This document shows, piece by piece, positions 23,981 to 35,503 of a stretch of DNA of 64,000 nucleotides (its first letter is position 1; every line of letters begins with the position of its first letter). The notes below the pieces were generated by a model. The model made no database searches. It had not been told where the DNA came from and saw nothing but the letters and a program-made list of their open reading frames with translations. The stretch is from Siphonodentalium dalli. Taxonomy: Eukaryota; Mollusca; Scaphopoda; Gadilida; Siphonodentaliidae. The DNA lies in NCBI GenBank assembly GCA_032622095.1, contig CP136066.1:46100911-46164910 (forward strand), in the 5' to 3' direction. Made by a program: the position numbers and the translations under genes.

Positions 23981-24830
23981 AGCTTTTATTCTTCAAGGCT
24001 ATGGTCAACAGCAAGTTAATTTTCTAGTCATGAATTTACATGTTAACAATCTTAAATCAGCCCTTGAACTGCCACATATCGTCGAAAAGAAATTGAAGGC
24101 CGAGCTAGTTGCTAATCGAAAAGCAGGCCTATTTCCTGCTCCTCCATTAGCATGATTTCATGTTTCACCACTCGGAGTGGTCCCAAAGAAAACACCTGGG
24201 GAGTGTCGCATGATACACCACTTATCTTTTCCAGAGGGCTGTTCCGTTAACGATGGTATACCGCATGAACAATCAGTTGTTCACTACTCCTCCGTGCAGG
24301 ATGCCATTACAATTATCAAACGGACCGGAGTTGGGGCAGTACTTTTGCGTATTGATGTACTTTCTGCCTTTCGTTTGGTGCCAGTCCGAACGGAGGATCA
24401 TCATTTGCTGGGCTTTAAGTGGAATGAGCAATTTTACTATGATAAGTTCCTGTCAATGGGTTGCAGCCGGTCAAGTCTTTTGTTTGAGAGCCTCAGCAAT
24501 TCAATTGAGTGGATAGCCACCACTAATCTTCACATACCACTGGTGCACTATCTTGATGATTTCTGTCTGATCCTTAGCAGCTATAAGGAAGCAGATTTGG
24601 TATTACAGTTATTTCTGGACATGTGTGCTATTTTAGGGGTTCCGATAGCAGATGAAAAAACCCTGGGCCCAAGTAGAACTTTGGAATTTCTCGGCATACA
24701 GTTGGATCCATGTCGTATAGAGGCTACTTCGCCTTTGGACACAATTAATACATGTCAAGCAGAAATTATGCAACTTCTTAATATGGAGAAGCTGCCTTCA
24801 AACAACTTCAATCAATCATTGGTACTTTGA
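23655..24830 (+). pseudogene. Reverse transcriptase, Ngaro/DIRS type (in-frame stop)
   Basis: One frame runs from 23655 to 24830, broken by a single TGA at 24153-24155. RT landmarks: 'LPHIVEKKLKAELVANRKAG' upstream, 'SPLGVVPKKTPGECRMIHHL' (24168-24227), 'LLRIDVLSAFRLVPV' with the first catalytic Asp (about 24346), 'GFKWNEQFYYDKFLSMG', and the catalytic box 'HYLDDFCLI' (24547-24573), where the two Asp are intact. 'TLEFLGIQLD' marks the end of the palm. A frameshift near 24785 moves the protein into the next frame. The active-site residues survive although the ORF does not. Confidence 0.85.
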
Positions 24831-25400
24831 GTTTTGCCTGCTCGGTGGTCGTTCTTGGTCGGGTGTTTCTGCGACGGCTTATTATGATATCTATGAAGCA
24901 CCCATCCCACCGGGCACGACTGACGAGGGAGGTAGAGCTTGACTTGCAGTTATGGCTTTCTTTTCTGCAGAGCTATAATGGAAAAACTTTCTTTTTAGAG
25001 GAACAGTGGATTTCCGCAGATAAAATTCACATATGCACAGATGCTTCCTCCACCCTTGGGTTTGGAGTTATTTGTGGCAAGTTTTGGTTTTATGGGGAAT
25101 GGCCACTTGCAACCAAGAAGCTTAGCATTGCCATTTTGGAGCTTTATCCTATCTGGTTCGCCCTTAATATTTGGGGACATCGTTTCAAAAATCATAAGGT
25201 CATACTCCATTCGGATAGTGGGGCAGTTGTGGCTATCATTAATGCTCAAACAACTACAGATTCTAGTCTTTTAAAACTTCTTCGTTTGTCTTAATTACAC
25301 TCAAATTTAATATCGTTATTCGATGTCAGCATATCGCGGGTAAGGACAACCGCTTATAGGATCGGCTCTCGAGGTTGCAGGTAGAGGATTTCCGACAGCA
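24800..25400 (+). pseudogene. RT thumb, RNase H and linker of the Ngaro/DIRS element
   Basis: The RT continues one frame over as 'IIGTLSFACSVVVLGRVFLR' (about 24816-24875). RNase H follows with 'HICTDASSTLGFGVI' (25029-25073, first Asp), 'AILELYPIWFAL' (Glu, 25132-25167) and 'VILHSDSGAVVAIIN' (second Asp, about 25200-25243). The frame stops at 25292-25294. In another frame 'CQHIAGKDNRL' and 'DRLSRLQVEDF' (25324-25395) give the usual C-terminal RNase H 'HIAGKDN..D.LSR' sequence, interrupted by TAG. Catalytic residues are recognisable, the reading frame is not intact. Confidence 0.8.
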
Positions 25401-25985
25401 AGCGCCATGGACAGTAGCCGAGCCTACAGCGATACCACCTCAGAGAACATCACCAACTTATTTCCACTATGAAGCATATAGCTGATCACTGTCTATGGCC
25501 ACGACAACTAAAGACACTTACAGCAAATATTGGGGCAACGTTTTAGCTTTTTGTCATAAGTATAATCTTTCGACCGAAATACCTATCTCGGTTGGTACGG
25601 TTTGTCTTTTTGTGGCCCACTTATATAATGCTTCTTATGGGGTGGCAGCAGTACGCACGGTGTTATCTGTTATTAGTTTCTTTCATAAACTACAGGTGTC
25701 TGTGACCAAACTAAAGATTTTTATCTCCAAAAGTTAATCATTGGTTTTCAAAAGTCTCGTCCTTCCTGCGACCTCCACAATCATGCCTGTCACATTGTCC
25801 TTGAGCGTTTCATACAAGCAATTCCGCATTGCGTATATCGAGTAATTTTTCATCTAGGCTTTTCAGAGCAATGTTTGTTTTTGCTGCGCGAATTCAAAAC
25901 TGATGAAAAAGTTTTGTATCTGATGGGTATTTCAGTTCTTAGTAGTTCATTATACATGTATAAAATACGCGTGCATGTATATTAA
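25401..25985 (+). pseudogene. Tyrosine recombinase fragment, truncated after the first catalytic Arg box
   Basis: 25495-25737 encodes an all-helical SAM-like core-binding domain: 'TKDTYSKYWGNVLAFCHKY' ... 'VCLFVAHLYNASYGVAAVR'. After a frameshift near 25700 the next frame reads 'DFYLQKLIIGFQKS', then 'LERFIQAIPHCVYRV', and 'FSEQCLFLLREFKTDE' (about 25866-25913), the position of catalytic Arg-I (usually R-x-x-E). Homology ends there. The H-x-x-R box and the nucleophilic Tyr are absent, so the element is truncated near 25920 and could not integrate. Confidence 0.7.
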
Positions 25986-25989
25986 ATGC

Positions 25990-26890
25990 CACGTTTTGCA
26001 AAACTGTACACCGAGTAGAGCATACATGCGTCATTATTTTGTTTTGAAGATGTGTGTTTATGTATGTTGCAAATAAACATTCTGGTATTTAAATAGTTAA
26101 ATTGACATGATTGAAATGAACTCGAATGAAGTAACACCACAACCATCTAGGCTGCTGAGTTGAGAAAATCAACACACTTAAATAGTTGAGTTGAAATAAT
26201 TAACTCGGACTGTATGACCATGGTGACATTCCAGAGCTGTGGATATGGAGATGTGATTTCGTGCACATCACGCCCGGAATTAGTGGAATATGTGTATGAA
26301 GGTCTTACAATTATGAAACATCGAATATGTTACCATGATTTAGCGCTTTACATGTGCATAGTGGTGTTGATATTGGTTGTCCGCATGCACATACAGTATA
26401 TACTAGGCTATCCAATACAATTTTCCGCAATGTACATTATATGGGCATGTGTACATTGGCATTTCAAAGGAATTCCGCCTGATTTAGCCTTCCACATTTC
26501 ACCTTAACCCCAAAAGCGTGGTCATATTGTTAAATTTTAGACTATAGGGCATTTCGGCTAGGCCTGTTACCACTCAAACATTGAATTAGGTGTGTTATTT
26601 GAAGAACCAAACTTAGGATTTGGTTCCAGATGGAACCAAAGCAGTGTGGAACCAAACTGTTTGGTTCTGTATTGGTATTTGGTTCCCCCGGGGAACCAAA
26701 TTGGGAGCTGTTTTCTTAGAGTGTGTAACTCATTAACATATCGATCTTATTTTCCTTATGTTTTGGGGTAAACTTAGGAGTCGTACTATTTTTCGCTCAA
26801 TTTTAAATTCGCACACCAGTGGGTGCGCGAAAAATAGTACGAGTAAGGAGGTATACCAATACAACTCGGGTAGTGGCATGGGATAGCTAA
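25990..26890. other. No gene; short inverted motifs
   Basis: No domain in the short ORFs. Two small structures stand out: a cluster of 'ggaaccaaa' and 'tttggttc' repeats in both orientations (about 26600-26700), and a 16-bp hairpin, 'tcgtactatttttcgc' (26781-26796) with its inverse at 26826-26841. Confidence 0.5.
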
Positions 26891-27028
26891 CGTCATATGT
26901 CGTTATAGAGGGCACTAATATTTAGTCTAAATAAATAATTAATTATATACCCAAAATGGCTGGAAGCTGGCCGTTGAAAATTGATTCAGCAGGAATAATT
27001 TGATCAGATGAGTGTCAGCGGATAGTAG

Positions 27029-29999
27029 ATGAGCGGTCTTGGCCCCAACGGGGCTTATTTTTCGAGTTTAATTGTTTTCTTTACACACGGAAAAATTATA
27101 CATCATATGAAAGTAGAAGATGTAGTCTTCATGTTCCGCCCTGCTGTAAAATGTGAAAGTGGTGCCGTTGCCATGGAAACAGAATGTAAACAATGTAGAC
27201 ACAGTTTGATATTAAACCATTTCCGTAAATGGTAAAAACTAATTTAAGCCATTCTAGGACAGGAACAGACGTTGGAAGATCATTTATTGATGATTTGTCC
27301 ACTATAACTATGTTCCAACGATTCCAGTATTAAATAGGATGCACATATAGGTTATACGGGTCTTTATTGCCATTTTGGGGTGAAAAATGGTGATTTTTGC
27401 AAAAAATGCGATAATTTTGGAATTGGAACATTTATTGAATACTACATTGGTTACAGTAATACTTTATGCATTATTATGATGGCATCATACGTGTACTTAA
27501 AATTAATTTGGATAAAACTGCCGAAAAGGCCCAATACCAAGAGAAATACCTATTCCCATGGAAACGATATTTAAAAATACAAAAAATGCCGTTATTGGAA
27601 AGAAATGAAGACCTATAACCCTTGCGACACAATATAACTTTTTGAAATTTGTTTTTTATGACATGCACTTTTAATCCGGACTTCTGTGTTGGGTAATTGA
27701 TGCGGTTTATTCAGCTGTTGTCATGGAAACGGACCAAATTTCGCCAAATAATGATGTTTTTTCCCCATAGAGCTGACATTTAAAGCATGTAATTTTATGA
27801 AGCAAAGCGTATTATGACAACCCGTTATAGATGTCTCAAAACCTTTTTCAAAGATTACTATTTCCCAATTATCCCAGTAGTAGCTAGGATGCACATATAG
27901 GATATGAAGGTTTTATTGCCATTTTGGGGTAAAAACTGTTAATTTTTGCAAAAAATGCGATAATTTTGGAATTGAAACATTTATTTGATACTACATTGGT
28001 TACAGTAATAATTTATACATATTATGATGGATTCTTACGTGTGCTTCAATCTAGTTTTGATAAAACTGCAGAAAAAGCCCAATACCCTGAGAAATACCTA
28101 TCACCATGGAAACGATATTAAAAAATACACAAAATTTCATTATTGGAAAGAAATGAAGTTCTATAACCATTGCGACACAAATTAACTTTTTGAATAATGA
28201 ATAATGATGTTTTCCCTTATAAACCGGACATTTAAATTTGTGAATTTTATAAAGCAAAACATATTGTAACAACCTGTTATATGTATCTCAAAATCTTCAA
28301 CTCATATATATAATACAATAGGGGATAAGAGCACCCCTAAGACGACTTTCCTGCAGGTTTGCCAGACAAATTTACCATTATGTGAACGCACCCTGACATG
28401 GTACTCATCAGACTCAGAGTCCACGTGTTTTTATCATTTTATTTCCAATTTCTCAGCTGTTTCTGTGGATCTAGACGAAAATTGTCTAAATAGTGATGTG
28501 TTTTGCACAATTTTTTTTATTATTGGAAATTGTGTGAAAAATTACGGGTATGTTTGAAAACCAACTCCACGTATCTGGAAAATGCCATGATAGGATTTTA
28601 AAAGATTCGCTGTTCGGGAATTATGAAACTGATTTGAAAGCAAATAGTTGATGATTATAAGCTACATCCCTAAATAGTAATTACCTGTACTTACTCAGAA
28701 TAACGGCATAACAAGTTCCTGGAATATATCACATCCGAACCCCTTTGGGTCAAATGTAGACCTGCATGAGTAAAATGGGTCATGTAGTGTGATAATAGTG
28801 AGGATTGCTATGCAAATGCGGTGATATGGTACACCATAGCTGCCTTATGTCAAGCTCAGGCAATATATCCGGTTAATATATCAATATATGTGGTTAGTTA
28901 GTCAATAGATGCAGCCTCTTTGCAATTATATTTGGCTACTTTGTCAATATTGGAGGTTAGTTAGTCAATATATGCAGCTAATTTGTCAATATATGTGGTT
29001 AGTTAAGTCAATATATGCAGCTACTTTGCAAATATATGCAGCTATGTTTCCAATATATGTGGTTAGTTGGTCAATACTTTGTCCATTAATTTGGTTAGTT
29101 AGTCAATATATGTAGCAAATTAGTCAATATGTCCTATATGTGCATCCTAGCTACTACTGGGATAATTGGGAAATAGTAATCTTTGAAAAAGGTTTTGAGA
29201 CATCTATAACGGGTTGTCATAATACGCTTTGCTTCATAAAATTACATGCTTTAAATGTCAGCTCTATGGGGGAAAAAACATCATTATTTGGCGAAATTTG
29301 GTCCGTTTCCATGACAACAGCTAAATAAACCGCATCAATTACCCAACACAGAAGTCAGGATTAAAAGTGCATGTCATAAAAAACAAATTTCAAAAAGTTA
29401 TATTGTGTCGCAAGGGTTATAGGTCTTCATTTCTTTCCAATAACGGCATTTTTTGTATTTTTAAATATCGTTTCCATGGTAACAGGTATTTCTCTTGGTA
29501 TTGGGCCTTTTCGGCAGTTTTATCCAAATTAATTTTAAGTACACGTATGATGCCATCATAATAATGCATAAATTATTACTGTAACCAATGTAGTATTCAA
29601 TAAATGTTCCAATTCCAAAATTATCGCATTTTTTGCAAAAATCACAATTTTTCACCCCAAAATGGCAATAAAGACCCGTATAACCTATATGTGCATCATA
29701 TTTAATACTGGAATCGTTGGAACATAGTTATAGTGGACAAATCATCAATAAATGACCTTCAACGTCTGTTCCTGTCCTAGAATGGGCTTAAATTAGTTTT
29801 TACCATTTACGGAAATGGTTTAATATCAAACTGTGTCTACAATGTTTACATTCTGTTTCCATGGCAACGGCACCACTTTCACATTTTACAGCAGGGCGGA
29901 ACATGAAGCCTACATCTTCTACTTTCATATGATATATAATTTTTCCGTGTGTAAAAGAAAAAATTAAAAAAAAACAATTCTGGTCAAGACCGCTCCTCT
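27029..29999. repeat. 3-kb inverted repeat with ~870-bp nearly identical arms
   Basis: The left arm is 27029-27905 and the right arm 29132-29999 inverted. The match runs from 'gagcggtcttg' inward to 'agtagctaggatgcacatat' with few differences; both arms encode the same 64-codon ORF with three differences, a mirror effect and not a gene. The ~1.2-kb spacer holds a diverged third copy of part of the arm (27881-28310) and a minisatellite (28861-29125). Several GTTGCCATGGAAAC-like palindromes lie in the arms. Confidence 0.85.
28861..29125. repeat. Minisatellite, ~18/36-bp units (caatatatgyrgcta / ggttagttagt)
   Basis: Alternating modules 'tcaatatatgcagctaattt' and 'gtcaatatatgtggttagtt' repeat about eight times between the arms of the inverted repeat. 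Non-coding; the 68-codon ORF here is repeat-derived. Confidence 0.8.
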
Positions 30000-30744
30000 A
30001 TAGGTACAGTTGCCATCATACTACTTACAGGGCCAGTAATAAACAGTTTAAATTAAATAATTAATAATATACCCAAAACGGTTGGACCCTATAGTAGCTG
30101 GTAATGGGTATGTAGTGGTGAATTGACCCGATGAGTACCATTGTATAGGTGCCGTTGACCCTAAAGGGGAACTTAAAGATTATATTATCACCATTAGCAA
30201 TACATAGCCTTATTTATCATCTTAGACGATATGTATGAAAATTGGTACACATGAGTCGCCTGAACATGGGAATAAAATTGGATAATTTATGTGCCTTTGA
30301 TCTAAGATGACTCAAATTGTGACTAATACATAACTTTTACGTAGATGATAAACGTATAGCGTTTATTATCAGCTGAGATATGTGTGAAAATTGGCACTAG
30401 ACGTAATTTGACACGGGGAATATCGTCGGATAGATGCCGCTGACCTCAGATGACTTAAAGATGCACTAGAGTTTATTGTCAACTTATTTGTCAACTTAAA
30501 ATAAGAGTGAACTTTATCCAGAGAGTGTCACGCAATAGGTGATATTTATCACAGGAGACAAATAATTAAGTTAAATAACTTGAAAGGGAACTAATAATTA
30601 CCCATTCTTTACCCGAGCAACGCACCGGGACCCCAGCTAGTTTAGTATAATTTAAGCAATTCCCACTTTGGAATAATTACCTTTGTCGATCGAAATAAAT
30701 TAAATATATTTTTTCAGATATATCTGAATATACTGTCGCGAAAA

Positions 30745-32130
30745 TAGTTGTTTTAACCCAACGTTAATGGCAATAAATCCCCTAACATCAGTTGATTTGA
30801 CTCAATAATTAAGTATCTATTCACCCAATGTTGGGTACAAAACATCGCCCAACGCAGAAGGCAAATTATCACTGGGCAAATTGTTACCCTGCGTTGAGAA
30901 AAAATTAGCCCAAAAATTGGGTAAAATTTGTCCAAATTGTTTAACATATGTTTTACCCCCCCCCCCCCCCCCCCCAAAAGCGTCCGCGTGGTGTTATATT
31001 CACTATTGTGTTGGGGTAAAAAATGTACCCAACGTGATTTAGAGTGTATTAAATTGAATTATATCAGTATATGATTTATTTTGACAGGGACAATAATAAT
31101 AAAACTATGTGTAATTTTGTGTTACAAAAACTGCTTGCCATCCCAGGGGGGGGGGGGAAACTGCAGACACAGGGTGGAAAAAACTGTTTTCTTCGGTTTG
31201 GGTACCCCCCCCCCCCCAAAAACAGCAAAAACTGCAGTTTTTTTCCACTGACCATTTGACCCCCCCCCCCAGAAAAAAACAATCAAATCTACTCCAGCCG
31301 GACAACAACTCCTTTTGACCGGAAACCGAAAAAAACACCGGAGCATACAATTCACGAGAAGGTGCTTGCATGGTAACTTAGTTTAGATTATTATGACTAA
31401 AATGGTCATTGTCTACCAGTAGAACGCAGATATGCACCTCGTGATGTCATGACATGTGCAAACATGTATATTGGTGATCGCAACGCTTTTTATGCACTTT
31501 AAAAAATGACAACTAGTCATTACCTCGACTTTGAAAAAGATGCAAATGAGATGAGTGAGATACCAGCATATAACTGTTTTCTGATACCATTGGAGGAGAA
31601 ATTGTTTAATACATGGGATAGTTCTGCAGTAAAAATTTGCCAGATAAGCGATCGCAGGGTAGAATTCGACTGGTAGACACTGACATAGTCGGCATTATTA
31701 AGAGGGTTAATGGGGTCAATATCACATGTAAACCAAGACAGTGGTTATCCAAAATTGTTTTAGGTGGATTGTACTAGTCATGTATATATGATTTGGATAT
31801 TAAGGTTAATCCGTATTCTATAAAATGAGAGAAAATTGAAGTTGTGAGTCTGAAAATACATATTTGGAAAAAATTACATGCAAATTTGTTCCGACAACCC
31901 CCCCCTAAATGAATAAGGAAAAAATTTACGTGTAAATTTTTGACGCCTAGGTACCCCCCCCCACCCCCGGTACGTTGTGTCCCGCAGTTTTTTTTCCGGC
32001 CCCCCCCCTGGCCATCCAACCTTTTATTGAATCCATAATACGGCTACATTAGGCATGTGAATCCCGAGTACAAATTGACAGAAGTGTATGAAAATGTCCT
32101 GAACCAAAAGAGGGGGGGGGGGGGGGGCGA
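30745..32130. repeat. Cluster of long C and G homopolymer tracts
   Basis: Within 1.2 kb there are at least eight runs of 8 to 20 C or G: 30956-30975 (20 C), 31146-31157 (12 G), 31205-31217 (13 C), 31260-31270 (11 C), 31898-31905, 31954-31962, 32000-32008, and 32112-32127 (16 G). Around 30750-31045 are repeats of 'acccaatgttgggta' in both orientations, resembling a small MITE. Gly- or Pro-rich ORFs on the minus strand are artefacts of these runs. Assembly accuracy is doubtful at such runs. Confidence 0.75.
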
Positions 32131-32159
32131 ATGATACGCTATACATACGTTATTGGCTT

Positions 32160-32655
32160 TTTGTCACATAATTAGCCCCTAAACCAGACCTCATATGTTT
32201 TAGTAAGACACACGTGTATTATGGGCACACGCAGTGACGTAAGAGCTTAGCACAATGGTATCGAGCAATGGTAGTAGTATAATCATTAGAATATAATATG
32301 TAATATTCAATTTGTGTTGGGTTATTTAATGTTGACTGTGATATTAACATGGGTGATAAGGGTGTGTCCACACGAAAAGACACATTTAAAATGGAACTAT
32401 ATTTTTTCTTGAAGGTTTCTTTACTCCCTCTTTGGTTGGGAAATCAATATTAATTATTCTAACCCCAGCCGTTTCGAGATCGTTTTTACTTGCTAAAATG
32501 TGATTATGTGATAAAATGGATCTCAAACTCTTCGCAATTATATACCGCATTTATAAACCTCGTCCACTAAATCGATTCGGGCCTCGCTATGCTCGGCTCA
32601 TTCAAATTTAGTGCACTCGGGTAATAAATTTCGTATAGAGTTGCGACTCATTAGA
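32160..32655 (+). mobile_element. CRE-bearing foldback MITE, worn copy
   Basis: 'tagtaagacacacgtgtatt' and 'cagtgacgtaag' (about 32200-32240) match the CRE-bearing half of the family. 'aaaatgtgattatgtgataa' through 'gagatcctctata' (about 32490-32655) match the palindromic half ('cctcgtccactaaatcgatt' ... 'gggtaataaatttcgtatag'). About 240 bp between the halves does not match, and the CRE here is reduced to TGACGTAA. The minus-strand ORF at 32598-32879 overlaps it and is not credible. Confidence 0.6.
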
Positions 32656-32659
32656 GATC

Positions 32660-34865
32660 CTCTATATAACAGGAATTTACTGCGATCTGTTGCGCGATGG
32701 GGAACATCGAACTGGATACGATATAATATGTTTTCGCGGTATATCGAGTGGTATAGTTTCGTACCGTAATGGGTTGGAACGTGAAACAAAGTGATAAACC
32801 GCTGATCAGGACTCGGAACCGCATGAAACCGACCATTTCTCGAAGAATATCCAACGTCGAGGACTCGTTTCGATGTCAATCGAAAGCATCATATTCACCC
32901 CACCCGAATTATTAATGAGCAAACCAATATCAAAGCAGGGATGTAGCTGCTTGTGTAAGTGATGGCGCTAGGAGGGTTGTGGCTAGGAGTGTGTGATGAT
33001 TCGTGTGCCTTATAATGGTTAGAAAGTTGATATTTTAAGGGAATGCTATACGCTCAGCCAATACGGTAGACCAGTTGTAATATTGAGGGATGTAGCCGCA
33101 TTCGTTAAAATATGGTGCTATGCTGATCGCAAACGGTTCTTGGCAGATATTTTCGACGTTTGGTTGTCGGAAAAGATATCAAATTCATCGAAAGATTAAA
33201 CACGGTCATATCAATGAAATTTCGACAGGTCCATTTCGAGCTGGGTATGGCACCACCATGCTCCAGTCCATGACTCGAGTTCTGCTGTGCGTTGCGCTTA
33301 TGTTAAATATTATTCCAATGCAGTTGACATAATTACGGATTGATTTGACTGAATTACGTTGTCCATATTTCCTTCACAAAATTTATCAAAGGTTATTTAA
33401 TTACATACTTCGACAATATTGGTCGGTGTAATATGTTCTTGAAGATTGGTATACTTGTTCTAATATTCTTACGGTAGCCCTTCTGATAGTCATACATTTG
33501 GATAAATACTCAAAGGGATCGAAAATACTACGAATTTTAATACTCAAAAAACCAATATAAAACAAATACACAAATAAATAAATTAAACTCAACACGCACA
33601 ACTCCTAATCTAACACAGCAAACACTAAGAGCCAATGTGTCATTTCTTCTTCCAACTTTTGCTTGCGTATTCCAGGGCATATGACCGCTAGCAATGCTCC
33701 ATGCATATGAGGTATACGCTGGATAACGTGTGTCAATGTGTGTCAAGTCCAGGAGGCTTAGTAGTGTTGTGCCATAGAGGTACTATCTATTCGACAGGGA
33801 CGTGCCAGGGTACTCTACGTATAGTATTGGGTGGTCCGCTTCTGGGGCGCTGAGCGAATTCTATCTTGCTAATTTTAAAGATACGGTAAGAGTTGACGGT
33901 CGACGGTCGGTATTGCTATTAAAATAGTTCCATCCGTTAAAACCGCCATAAACAGAAAGAATAATACCAATCATAATTATCACGTAAAGTTCATGTTATT
34001 CCATTTAAACACACGCCATTTATGCCAAAACAAAGTACGTAAAGAGATGAGCAAAGTACTCAACAACAGGGAAACCCCAATAATGAAATGTGGTTAGAAA
34101 GGTCCATCAAAGTATTTACAACGTACCTGTATAGCGCTTGTTAATCCTCGCCATTCAGGTGTTGAGTGGGTCATCGTGAAAATCATTTTCATAAAAAATT
34201 GTCACGGTGTTGAGTGTTTTGCATGTCGCTCACTATTTACGTGCTGTATAGAAACAAAGTGTGGTTTGTGGATAATATCGCATTCACACTATCATTATAC
34301 TATACATGTACTATTAGTATATTCTTGAGGAAATTTTCATAATTTGGTAACTGTTATTTCTAATTATAACCTACGTGTATAACGAAGGCCATCCGTGCAT
34401 TTAAAACTAGCAGCGTTCAAATGCTACATGTGTTTTTTATAATGTACTAGTCATGGTTAGAGTGCATTATTATGAAAGTAAACCAAAGAAACCAAAAAAA
34501 AACAAAAAAATTGCCCCACGAAACCAAAGAAATAGTAATTTAGGGGAGTTAAATCAAATTATGTGTCTTTATATAAAAAGTAAATGTTCTAATCGCTATC
34601 ATGTATATATTAGATGTGTGTTCATATTTCAAGGCACTAAAACTGCTTGCTCTCAACCTTTCATTTTCCGGGCAACACTCCTATCACCTCAGAGTATAGG
34701 TACCCCATCCCCTGAGACAACGTCCCTGCTATAGAATACATCAGTAATTCAAACAGAAAAATAAATCGTGAATAAAAGCCTCCTACACATGGTCTATCAG
34801 ATAGAGCACAAACTCACACCAACCGTTGACACTTGGCTTCTCTCTTGTGACATATGTCGTGTCTC
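32660..34865. other. No confident gene
   Basis: Several ORFs of 60-93 codons lack motifs. One (plus, 34453-34734) has a Lys-rich start but no domain. 33930-34000 carries a short fragment resembling the TTAA MITE ('ttccatccgttaaaaccgcc'). No obvious polyadenylation signal for the minus-strand lectin gene was seen just below its stop codon. Confidence 0.45.
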
Positions 34866-35503
34866 TCACTTGCGTCTGAGCATCATGGTTGTGCTTCTCA
34901 CAGAGTGATAAGCACCGAATGCGTCCTCCCACTCCATACCGGTTCGTGTTGACGTTGAGGCGCTGTTAAGGTATTCGCCGTTCAAGTTGGACCTGTAACA
35001 ACAATTATACCACCACGCTCCGTGAAAGCTGACGGAACATTCATTACAAGTTGGTGGGCTGTGGTCATTGTCATAGGTGCTGAATGGTCGACCTTCATGT
35101 AACCGTAGTGAGTCCTTTGCTGGTCCTTCTCCCCATGTTGTGGTGATCGTATATAGGCTGGCGTTGTTACCGATGGCGAAGTTAGAGTACTTCGCATATT
35201 TGTCCTCCCCATCAGCCGAAGTGAGTTTAACATACAGCTCGGTTGGGCCCATGTTGGTCATTTGATGAATCGCTTCCAGGCCGAGCCAGTACTCAACATT
35301 CGTCGATTTGCTGCCGAATCCCTCGACATATTCCGCCCATTTCCGGTAAAAATCGACCAGGCCGTTGGATCTTTGTTGAAATATTGTCCAGCCTCCACAG
35401 TCGGTCGTCATGTCACAAGCCGCACTCAGTTCACCTGAACCACCCGGGTTGATGGTGTACACGCCATCTGTATCGAAGCCGGCGTCCATCAAGTCTTTAC
35501 AGT
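34866..35503 (-). CDS. Terminal exon: complete fibrinogen-related (FReD) lectin domain
   Basis: Encodes 212 residues, the usual length of a fibrinogen C-terminal globe. It is preceded by a good acceptor (tattctccaatcag, AG at 35505-35504) and entered in phase 1. Landmarks, numbered from the first exon residue: Asp-Cys start (Cys2), CDMTTDCGGWTIFQQR (30-45), YWLGLE (72-77), the calcium-loop region FSTYDND (141-147) with Cys153/Cys156, GAWWYNCCYRSNLNGEY (162-178), and the C-terminal TTMMLRRK. In ficolins and tachylectins the corresponding Asn-Cys segment lines the acetyl-group pocket. The domain would bind acetylated or other glycans outside the cell (family knowledge). There are no stops or frameshifts. 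It joins upstream exons at 45876-45900 and 51546-51875. TGA stop at 34866-34868. Confidence 0.93.

Larger units (their letters stand above)
22705..25985 (+). mobile_element. Degenerate DIRS/Ngaro-type tyrosine-recombinase retrotransposon
   Basis: The plus-strand order is gag-like region, reverse transcriptase, RNase H, then the N-terminus and start of the catalytic domain of a tyrosine recombinase. This order, with a recombinase in place of a DDE integrase, defines the DIRS order. The RT flavour (SPLGVVPKK...IHHLSFPEG) and the lack of any methyltransferase favour Ngaro over DIRS1, but that is a judgement by eye. Stops and frameshifts occur in every block, and the 3' part (rest of YR, terminal repeats) is missing. 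Confidence 0.8.
26890..30640 (+). mobile_element. Helentron/pearl-like element split by a large inverted repeat
   Basis: The 3' terminus is clear: 'cgcaccgggaccccagctag' ends in CTAG (30637-30640) followed by T. Upstream (30040-30500) is a diverged tandem core ('gtgtgaaaattggcac' ... 'gccgttgaccc' ... 'gatgacttaaagat'). A related direct segment lies at 26900-27058 ('taaataattaattatatacc' against 'taaataattaataatatacc' at 30055). The two are interrupted by the inverted repeat at 27029-29999. I read this as an element into which a foldback unit inserted. The exact 5' end is not identified. Confidence 0.5.

Noticed and set aside
27380-29655. Two 64-codon ORFs conserved between arms
   Set aside because: The similarity is simply the inverted repeat. 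Each appears on opposite strands and the sequence has no known domain.
31076-31371. Gly-rich minus-strand ORFs
   Set aside because: They are produced by C homopolymer runs whose exact length is itself uncertain.
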